A stretch of DNA of 20,584 nucleotides, taken from assembly GCA_946885665.1 (NCBI GenBank), contig CAMPGT010000035.1, forward strand, positions 1 through 20,584, in the 5' to 3' direction. Of the stretch, positions 13,999-20,584 are shown piece after piece. The position numbers and the translations under genes were made by a program. Numbering within the stretch: position 1 is the stretch's first letter; every line of letters starts with the position of its first letter. Origin of the DNA: an uncultured Chitinophagaceae bacterium. Its GTDB lineage: Bacteria > Bacteroidota > Bacteroidia > Chitinophagales > Chitinophagaceae. The notes beneath the pieces were generated by a model, which searched no databases, was not told the DNA's origin, and saw only the letters and a list, made by a program, of their open reading frames with translations.

Positions 13999-16900
13999 AT
14001 GCAAGTAAAAATTTCGGTCCCCCAAAAACGGTTTCTCCTTGTGACGGCCGTTTTGCTTTTCTGTATGGGCGCCGTGGCGCAAAAAACGGTGACGGGAAAA
14101 GTGGTTAACACCAACGACCAGCTGCCGGTAGTTGGTGCAACGGTGCAGGTAAAAGGTGTTGACGGGGGTACCAATACCGGGGAAGACGGCAGTTTCTCCA
14201 TTAATGTTGCCGATGAAAATGCAACGCTCGTTATTTCCAGTGTGGGCTTCGGCCAGGTGGAACTTAGCCTGTCGGGAAAAACGGCATTGGGCACCATCAG
14301 CCTTTCATCATCTTCTACCAATCTCAACGAGGTAGTTGTAACCGGCTACACCGCGCAAAGGAAAAAAGATATCACCGGCTCGGTTGCCGTGGTGAACGTG
14401 GACAACATGAAAACCCAACCGACAGGCACAACCGAATCCATGCTGCAGGGACAGGCAGCAGGGGTTACGATAGTGAACTCCGGCGCTCCCGGCGGCCCGA
14501 GCAATATCAGGGTTCGCGGCATCACATCGGTGGGCAGCACCGAACCGCTGGTGATCATTGACGGCGCTTACGGCAGCCTGCACGACCTCAATGTAAACGA
14601 CGTCCAAAGCATACAGGTGCTGAAGGATGCCGGTGCAGCCGCTATTTATGGTGTGCGCGGATCGAACGGTGTGATCATTGTCACCACCAAAAGAGGCAGG
14701 TCGGGGAAAGCAAAAGTGGAATACGACGGTTACTACGGAACGCAACGGCCACTGAGTGGAAATGTGTGGAACCTCACCAACCCGCAGGAAGCTGCCGAGG
14801 CCATTTGGCAGACCTATGAAAACCTGGGACTGCAGCCTGTACACAAGCAATATGGAAATGGCGCTGACCCAGTGATACCCGATTACATCACGCCGACAGG
14901 CGCCATGGAGGGCGACCCCGGCACTGATCCGGCCACTTATGCGCTGTACACCAACCAAATCACCAAAGCCAATAAACAGGGCACCGATTGGTTTCATGAA
15001 ATATTCAAACCCGCGCCCATACAAAGCCATAATATTTCCGTGAGCGGCGGCGGCGACAAATCCACCTACCTCTTCTCGATGAACTATTTCAACCAGCAGG
15101 GAACGCTGATAAACACTTACCTGAAGAGATACTCCGCCAGGATCAACACGTCGTTCACCGTAAAAGATAATATCAGGATAGGGGAGAACCTGTATGTTTA
15201 TTATAAACAGAACCCGCAGTACCTGGGTTTGCCCGGCGTCAATAATGCCAACTCCCTGAATGCGGCATTCAGGATGCCCGGCATCGTGCCTGTGTACGAC
15301 ATTATGGGAAATTTTGCCGGCGGCGGTTCACAGAGCCTCGGTAACGCTCCAAATCCGGTCGCCATTATGGCCCGCACAAAAGATTACACGGGCACCGAAT
15401 GGCAGATGAACGGAAATGCTTTTGTGGAAGTTGATCTTTTCAAAGATATCACCGTGCGATCTTCGTTTGGCGGAACATACAATTCCTTCTTCAATAACTT
15501 TTTCACCTTTACTGCTTACGAAAACGCCGAAAACAGCACCAATCCCAACGGGTACATCGAAAATTACGGCTATTACAACAGTTGGAACTGGACGAACACT
15601 GCCAAATACACGAAAACATTTGCATCGCTGCATAATGTATCAGTGCTGGTGGGAACCGAGGCGCTGCAAAACGGCGGCCGTGCCGTTGGCGCGTCAAGAG
15701 GAAATTATTTTATCACGAACGTGAACAGCCTTACCGTTGATCCGAATTTGTGGACGCTTAATGCCGGGCAGGCGGCCACGCAAACGAATTCGAATATTGC
15801 CGGCAAAAACGGAATTCAGACCCCTTACGAAAGCTCGTTGTTTTCCATCTTTGGAAGACTCGACTACAGTTACAACGACCGGTACCTGTTAAGCGCTACT
15901 TTACGCCGCGACGGTTCGTCGGTGTTTAGCTCAGGCAGAAGGTACGGCACCTTTCCGTCCGTGACCGCAGGCTGGAGACTTTCGGAAGAAGCTTTTTTAC
16001 AGCAGGTCGACTGGATCACCGACCTGAAGATAAGGGGAGGCTGGGGCAAACTGGGATCCATCAGCAATATCAATCCCACCAATGCCTACACGCTGTTTGC
16101 CCAAAACCCGGTGATCTCATATTATGATATTGCAGGCGCCAGCACCACGTCTACTCCCGGTATTTACAGCAGCCAGTTTGGCAACCCGTTCACTACGTGG
16201 GAAGAAGACATCATCACCAACATCGGGTTTGATGCCACGTTGTTGTATAACAAGCTGGACCTTTCGGTGGAATGGTATAAGAAATCCATTTCGGGATTGC
16301 TGTTCCAGGAAAAACTTCCTTTTACTGCCGGGGGCGCACTTCCGCCTTTCGTGAACTCGGGTAATATCGAGAATAGCGGTATCGATCTGGCCGTTACTTA
16401 TCACGGCCTTATCACCAAAGATTTTACGTTCGACATTACGGGAACATTCACTTCTTATAATAATAAGGTGATCAGCCTGCCGCCAGGCATCACTTATATT
16501 GATTACGGTGTATCGAGACTGCAGCCCGGTCAGGCCGTTGGCGCATTTTTCGGTTACCGGCAAATCGGGTTGTTCCAAAGCGCCGAAGAGGTAGCAGGCG
16601 CCCCGGTACAGGATGCGGCGGCGCCGGGAAGATTTCGCTACCGGGACGAGAATAATGATAAGAAGATTGATGCGAATGACCGCGTGCACTTTGGAAATCC
16701 TAATCCGGATTTTACCACCGGCCTGAACATTGCCGCGCGGTACAAGAACTTTGATTTCTTCACATTCCTTTACGCGTCGGTTGGGAACGACGTGATCAAC
16801 AACGTGCGTTCGTCGATAGATTTTCCGCAATCGTTCGATGTGGCGATCAGTAAAAATGCCCTGTACAATTCATGGAGACCCGACCGCCCGAATGCGACAG

Positions 16901-17220
16901 TTCCGATATTGGAAAGAACCGGAAATTTCAGCAATGGATCAGGTGCTTTCAATTCGTACCTGATGGAAGATGGTTCCTACATGCGCATGAAGAACCTCAT
17001 ATTCGGTTATACGTTTCCGGAGAGCATGCTAAGAGGTACGGGGCTGGATAAGCTGCGTGTGTATTTGCAGGCGGCAAATTTGTTCACTATTACAAAATAC
17101 ACCGGTCTCGATCCCGAATTGCCCGGCAGCAACACTGCCAGCACCAACTTCGGCACTGACGGGGGCGTGTACCCGGCCAATCAAAAAACATTTTCATTCG
17201 GTATCAACCTGGGATTTTAA
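13999..17220 (+). CDS. SusC/RagA-family TonB-dependent outer-membrane transporter
   Basis: The 1073-residue protein has a signal peptide (about 1-28, ending GAVAQ). A carboxypeptidase-regulatory-like beta domain opens KTVTGKVVNTNDQLPVVGAT, and a TonB box/SusC motif NEVVVTGY lies at about 110-117. The plug carries VRGITSVGSTEPLVIIDGAY and SIQVLKDAGAAAIYGVRGSNG. A 22-strand-type barrel follows, ending in the aromatic GINLGF expected for outer-membrane insertion. It would import an oligomer captured by the SusD partner, powered by TonB. The frame can open at TTG 13993, but ATG 13999 starts a normal signal peptide. No STN domain or anti-sigma-interaction extension is present, so the classical ECF/anti-sigma loop is not expected. 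Control is more likely through the promoter before the PD40 gene and the nearby Y_Y_Y regulator. Substrate cannot be told from sequence. Confidence 0.96.
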   Translation: MQVKISVPQKRFLLVTAVLLFCMGAVAQKTVTGKVVNTNDQLPVVGATVQVKGVDGGTNTGEDGSFSINVADENATLVISSVGFGQVELSLSGKTALGTISLSSSSTNLNEVVVTGYTAQRKKDITGSVAVVNVDNMKTQPTGTTESMLQGQAAGVTIVNSGAPGGPSNIRVRGITSVGSTEPLVIIDGAYGSLHDLNVNDVQSIQVLKDAGAAAIYGVRGSNGVIIVTTKRGRSGKAKVEYDGYYGTQRPLSGNVWNLTNPQEAAEAIWQTYENLGLQPVHKQYGNGADPVIPDYITPTGAMEGDPGTDPATYALYTNQITKANKQGTDWFHEIFKPAPIQSHNISVSGGGDKSTYLFSMNYFNQQGTLINTYLKRYSARINTSFTVKDNIRIGENLYVYYKQNPQYLGLPGVNNANSLNAAFRMPGIVPVYDIMGNFAGGGSQSLGNAPNPVAIMARTKDYTGTEWQMNGNAFVEVDLFKDITVRSSFGGTYNSFFNNFFTFTAYENAENSTNPNGYIENYGYYNSWNWTNTAKYTKTFASLHNVSVLVGTEALQNGGRAVGASRGNYFITNVNSLTVDPNLWTLNAGQAATQTNSNIAGKNGIQTPYESSLFSIFGRLDYSYNDRYLLSATLRRDGSSVFSSGRRYGTFPSVTAGWRLSEEAFLQQVDWITDLKIRGGWGKLGSISNINPTNAYTLFAQNPVISYYDIAGASTTSTPGIYSSQFGNPFTTWEEDIITNIGFDATLLYNKLDLSVEWYKKSISGLLFQEKLPFTAGGALPPFVNSGNIENSGIDLAVTYHGLITKDFTFDITGTFTSYNNKVISLPPGITYIDYGVSRLQPGQAVGAFFGYRQIGLFQSAEEVAGAPVQDAAAPGRFRYRDENNDKKIDANDRVHFGNPNPDFTTGLNIAARYKNFDFFTFLYASVGNDVINNVRSSIDFPQSFDVAISKNALYNSWRPDRPNATVPILERTGNFSNGSGAFNSYLMEDGSYMRMKNLIFGYTFPESMLRGTGLDKLRVYLQAANLFTITKYTGLDPELPGSNTASTNFGTDGGVYPANQKTFSFGINLGF

Positions 17221-17238
17221 ATATCAATTGCCTGAATT

Positions 17239-19059
17239 ATGAAACAAAATAAAATATACTTTCTCCTGCTGCTGATGTTATGTGTTGTTTATGCCTGCAG
17301 CAAGTCGTTCCTTGACAAACAACCACTGGGTTCCCTGGCGGCGCCGAATGTTACGAGCAAAGCGGGTGTTGAAGGCCTGCTGGTGGGAGCGTACGCGCTG
17401 CTGGATGGAGAAATCGGTATCGACAACCAGGGAAACGATTATGGAAGCGCAGGCTCAAATTGGGTGTATGGCAGCATGGCCGCCGATGATTCGTACAAAG
17501 GGTCCACTCCCGGCGATCAGCCGCCGGCAGTGCTTATCGGCACCTGGTCGCTGTCGCAGGCCACTACGCCTTACCTGAACCAGAAATGGAAGATGCTGTT
17601 CACCGGCATTCAGCGTGCAAACGATGTGATCCGTATTCTTCCGGATGTTGAAGACGTTTCTGAAGAAGAGAGAACCCGCATGATTGCTGAAGCAAGATTT
17701 CTTCGCGGCTTTTATCATGAAGACGGTAAGAAGATGTGGAACAACATACCTTTTGTTGACGAATCGGTAACCTACGAAAATCAAAACCTGGAGGTGGCCA
17801 ACATTGACGGCTCCGGAAATTACATTGATGCATGGCCGCAAATCGAGGCCGACCTGCAATTTGCAATTGATAACCTTCCAAACACCCAGCCGCAGGCGGG
17901 ACGCGTGAACAAATATGCAGCAATGGCCTTCCTGGCAAAGGCCTATATGTTCCAGGACAAATATTCACAAGCGAAACCGTTGCTGGAGGATCTCATGAAT
18001 AATGGTGAAACCGCAAGCGGACAGAAATACGCGCTCGTTAATTTTGAAAGCAATTTCAACGCACCGCAGAAAAATGGACCTGAGTCTGTTTTCGCCTGCC
18101 AGTTTTCTGTAAATGATGGTTCGGCGCTTAACGGCAACTACGGCGATGTGTTGAATTTTCCGAATGGCCCCGGCGCGCCCGGCGGTTGCTGCGGTTTCAA
18201 CAATCCCTCATGGAACCTCGCGAATGCGTACAAAACCGATGCAAACGGCTTGCCGTTATTGGATACGTGGGACGAGGGCACGGTGGTGAGTGATTCCAAT
18301 AACATTTATACCGGTACACTCGATCCGCGCGTTGACTGGACCATCGGCCGCCCCGGAATTCCTTATTTGGATTGGGGTCCGCACGACAGGCAATGGATCA
18401 GGGACCCTGCAACAAACGGCGTGTTCAACCCGAAAAAAAATGTGTATGCCAAAAGTCAGTTCGGAACACTTTCATCCAACGAAACAAGTTTCTGGGGAGC
18501 AACGCAGATCAACGCGAACAACTATAATTTCATACGCTTTGCTGATATTATTTTGTGGGCGGCAGAAGTGGAGGCGGAGATCGGCAGTCTCGACCAGGCG
18601 GAAATTTATGTGAACATGGTGAGGAACCGCGCCGCCGATCCACAGGGATGGGTGTATAAAAACGCCGCCTACAATGCCAATACCGGTGTGTACACGCAAA
18701 CCACCTCGAGCGCGCCGGCCGACAACTACAAGATCAACCCTTATACAACCGGCACTTTTTCGTCTAACGGACAAGAATATGCGCGAAAAGCCATTCGTTT
18801 CGAAAGAAGGCTGGAGCTGGCTATGGAAGGTCACCGCTTTTTCGACCTGCAGCGATGGGACAACGGAACAGGCTACATGGCCGACGTGCTGAATACTTAC
18901 CAGTCCAAAGAAAAGACGCGCGCATCATTTTTCACGACAAACCAGGATGCCGTCTTCACAAAGGGGATCAATGAATTCTATGCCATACCACAGGCGCAAA
19001 TAGATGTGGAAAATTCAAAAGGTGAAATCAAGCTGAAACAAAACCCCGGCTATAATTAA
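17239..19059 (+). CDS. SusD/RagB-family outer-membrane lipoprotein
   Basis: The 606-residue protein has a lipoprotein signal with Cys20 in VVYACSKSFLD. It shows the SusD pattern: FLDKQPLGSL after the anchor, TPR-like helices with TRMIAEARFLRGFYHE, RFADIILWAAEVEAE, and the C-terminal signature EYARKAIRFERRLELAMEG followed by HRFFDLQRWDNG. It lies on the cell surface as the lid and glycan-binding partner of SusC; its gene starts 18 nt after the SusC stop, so the two are surely co-transcribed. A vicinal Cys317-Cys318 pair sits in GGCCGFNNPS, where family members usually carry no cysteine as I remember them. The transcript ends at the hairpin beginning 23 nt past the stop. Confidence 0.96.
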   Translation: MKQNKIYFLLLLMLCVVYACSKSFLDKQPLGSLAAPNVTSKAGVEGLLVGAYALLDGEIGIDNQGNDYGSAGSNWVYGSMAADDSYKGSTPGDQPPAVLIGTWSLSQATTPYLNQKWKMLFTGIQRANDVIRILPDVEDVSEEERTRMIAEARFLRGFYHEDGKKMWNNIPFVDESVTYENQNLEVANIDGSGNYIDAWPQIEADLQFAIDNLPNTQPQAGRVNKYAAMAFLAKAYMFQDKYSQAKPLLEDLMNNGETASGQKYALVNFESNFNAPQKNGPESVFACQFSVNDGSALNGNYGDVLNFPNGPGAPGGCCGFNNPSWNLANAYKTDANGLPLLDTWDEGTVVSDSNNIYTGTLDPRVDWTIGRPGIPYLDWGPHDRQWIRDPATNGVFNPKKNVYAKSQFGTLSSNETSFWGATQINANNYNFIRFADIILWAAEVEAEIGSLDQAEIYVNMVRNRAADPQGWVYKNAAYNANTGVYTQTTSSAPADNYKINPYTTGTFSSNGQEYARKAIRFERRLELAMEGHRFFDLQRWDNGTGYMADVLNTYQSKEKTRASFFTTNQDAVFTKGINEFYAIPQAQIDVENSKGEIKLKQNPGYN

Positions 19060-19075
19060 GAGTCGTTAATAATGA

Positions 19076-20584
19076 TCACGTAAAAACCGGCGGGACATTC
19101 TTGTCCTGCCTTTTTATTTCTGCCTCATTGCGGTTTTTAAAATTGCTGAAGAAGCTATACAGCGAAACTTCCGTAGCTATTCCCAGCTTTTTTCTCAGCC
19201 GGTACCTGCTGATCTCCACGCCTCTCACCGTAATGTTCAATAGTTTCGCAATCTCTTTGCTCGTCAAATTCATTCTCAGGTATGCCGACAGCTTCAGATC
19301 GGTGAGCGTGAGCATGGGATAAGTTTCGCGCAATGCGGCAAGGAAGTCGCCATGCACATTGTCGAAATGTGAAGCAAACATTTCCCAGTCCTTATCCATT
19401 TCATTTTCGGCATTGAATATTTTAATGATCTTCCTGAATTCGTGTGCCGACGGATCGAAGGAAGGGCTTTTCTTCAACCGTATCAATTCGTCCTTGATTT
19501 TCGCCAGCAGTTCTCCTTTTTGTACAAGATGCATCGCAACGGATGCGAGCTCGGAATTCTTGGACCCGATTTCATGAGTGAGCTGCCTGTTGCGCAAAGC
19601 AATGATCTCTTTCTCCGATTTTTCCATTTCAAGCTGGTGCACATATTGCAAATGCTTCTGTTCCTCTTCATGCTTCTTCTGCTGCCTGATCATGAGCGCC
19701 TGTTGCATCCTGTACAGCAGGTACACCACGCCTGCCAGCAGCAGTATGTACACGACAAACGCCATGGGTGCGGCATACCACGGGGGTAATATTTTAAATG
19801 AATACGATCGTATTTGTGATTCGTTGCCCAAATTGCTTTTCGCCTTTACTTCAAAGCTGTATTCACCCGGTGCAAGGTTGGTGTATTCTTTTTCCGACTT
19901 TTTTATCCACGACGACCACTCCCTGTCGAAACCTTTTAGCCTGTAGCTGTATTCGAGGCTCGCCTGGCGTTCGTATGTGGGAGAGGAGAACTCAAAGTGC
20001 AATGAGTTCAGATCGTCGTCCAGCACCTGCATCTCGACAGCGTTTTTTTCATTGTATCCGCCAAACAAAATACTGTCTCCGGAACCGATCACTCTCACTG
20101 TGCGGATGCCCACCTCGAGCGGGGTCTTTGTTTTTTTATACTGTTCGTAGTTGATGTGGTAAAATCCCTTTTCCGAGCCGAGTAGTACGTTGTTCCTGTC
20201 GATGGGATTAATGTGCGGAAAGTTCATCACCACCTTTCCCGTCAGTTCCGGAAAATAGATCACTGCAGGCGTTTTGCCGGAAAAGTCGACTACGCCAAGC
20301 GACCTGTCTTCTATGAACCAAATATTACCGGCATTATCTTCTTTGAGGTATTTGATATTCTTCTGGCCGAGGAAGTTCTTGAACCAAGAAGACTCCACAA
20401 ACGAATCCGTGATCCTGTCATATTCATACACCCCTTTTTCGGTGGTTACCACAACGCGGTTTTTAATCCTGTACAGGTTGTTCCGTACCGACGAAGGCAG
20501 CCCCTGTTCTTTTCCATACAATTTGATCACCGGCTTATCGATTTCATTCATATCGATCCTGAAAATGCCGCGGTAGGGATGGGC
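19076..20584 (-). CDS. Ligand-sensing regulator: beta-propeller, Y_Y_Y domain, TM, coiled coil, LuxR-type HTH (5' end outside window)
   Basis: The frame is open to the window edge; the residues before Met at 20551 (AHPYRGIFRID) continue the same protein, so the 5' part is missing. Numbered from that Met, residues 1-180 are the end of a two-component-regulator propeller (EDNAGNIWFIEDRSLGVV). The Y_Y_Y domain spans about 185-255 (YSYRLKGFDREWSSW; NLAPGEYSFEVKA). A membrane helix lies at about 260-280 and a coiled coil at about 285-360. The HTH spans about 413-460 (LTLTDLKLSAYLRMNLTSKE; GVEISRYRLRKKL). No kinase domain is present. Proteins of this layout sense oligosaccharides in the periplasm and bind DNA in the cytoplasm through one membrane span. 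It converges on the SusCD operon and may control it. The last dozen codons overlap a terminator hairpin, giving an unusual tail KRQDKNVPPVFT. Confidence 0.9.
   Translation of the reverse strand, partial: AHPYRGIFRIDMNEIDKPVIKLYGKEQGLPSSVRNNLYRIKNRVVVTTEKGVYEYDRITDSFVESSWFKNFLGQKNIKYLKEDNAGNIWFIEDRSLGVVDFSGKTPAVIYFPELTGKVVMNFPHINPIDRNNVLLGSEKGFYHINYEQYKKTKTPLEVGIRTVRVIGSGDSILFGGYNEKNAVEMQVLDDDLNSLHFEFSSPTYERQASLEYSYRLKGFDREWSSWIKKSEKEYTNLAPGEYSFEVKAKSNLGNESQIRSYSFKILPPWYAAPMAFVVYILLLAGVVYLLYRMQQALMIRQQKKHEEEQKHLQYVHQLEMEKSEKEIIALRNRQLTHEIGSKNSELASVAMHLVQKGELLAKIKDELIRLKKSPSFDPSAHEFRKIIKIFNAENEMDKDWEMFASHFDNVHGDFLAALRETYPMLTLTDLKLSAYLRMNLTSKEIAKLLNITVRGVEISRYRLRKKLGIATEVSLYSFFSNFKNRNEAEIKRQDKNVPPVFT
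19082..19116 (+). terminator. Rho-independent terminator of the PD40-SusC-SusD operon
   Basis: GGCGGGACA at 19089-19097 pairs with TGTCCTGCC at 19102-19110 (9 bp, one G-U pair) around a TTCT loop, followed by TTTTT. It begins 23 nt after the SusD stop. AAAAA precedes the stem, so the element could also work on the minus strand, but there it would fall just before the stop codon of the convergent regulator gene. Confidence 0.8.

Overview
The window looks like chromosome from a Bacteroidota bacterium, most likely Chitinophagaceae or a close relative. The evidence is a SusC/SusD pair, a ligand-sensing regulator with a Y_Y_Y domain and LuxR-type helix-turn-helix, promoter elements matching the Bacteroidota form TAnnTTTG, A-rich leaders with few Shine-Dalgarno sequences, and hybrid histidine kinases next to CheB and CheR. 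This is judged from protein families only; no database search was possible.

Left part (1-4734). A block of degenerate GC-rich tandem repeats (27-229) is followed by the broken N-terminus of an ECF sigma factor on the minus strand. Then come three plus-strand genes: a lipoprotein of the NamZ/DUF1343 exo-N-acetylmuramidase family, a small unrecognised ORF, and a secreted GH95-like alpha-L-fucosidase/galactosidase relative in which two of four known active-site positions are changed. The first and last fit cell-wall or glycan scavenging outside the cytoplasm.

Centre (4724-12078), minus strand. A compact five-gene signalling operon, with gaps of 1-8 nt or small overlaps, is read in this order: REC-PAS-histidine kinase; a 1340-residue membrane hybrid kinase (NIT-like sensor, HAMP, GAF, coiled coil, kinase, three receivers); a single-domain receiver; CheR methyltransferase; CheB methylesterase. 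Together they carry two kinase cores and five receiver domains plus a receptor methylation/demethylation enzyme pair. No CheA, CheW or classical chemoreceptor gene is in view. A natural hypothesis is that CheR and CheB act on the Glu/Gln-rich coiled coil of the hybrid kinase rather than on a chemoreceptor.

Right part (12079-20584). A divergent intergenic region with recognisable promoter elements leads to a plus-strand operon: a secreted protein with an N-terminal DUF1349/lectin-like domain and a PD40 (TolB-like) propeller, then a SusC-family TonB-dependent transporter and a SusD-family lipoprotein. No carbohydrate-degrading enzyme is attached to this uptake unit. It ends at a strong hairpin terminator that lies inside the 3' end of a convergent gene, the propeller/Y_Y_Y/LuxR-HTH regulator, whose 5' part runs off the window. 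That regulator is the best local candidate to control the SusCD operon.

No tRNA, rRNA, CRISPR array, insertion sequence or phage gene was seen. The most interesting points are the CheR/CheB-hybrid kinase operon, the enzyme-less PD40-SusC-SusD unit, the active-site changes in the GH95-like protein, and the terminator embedded in a coding end.
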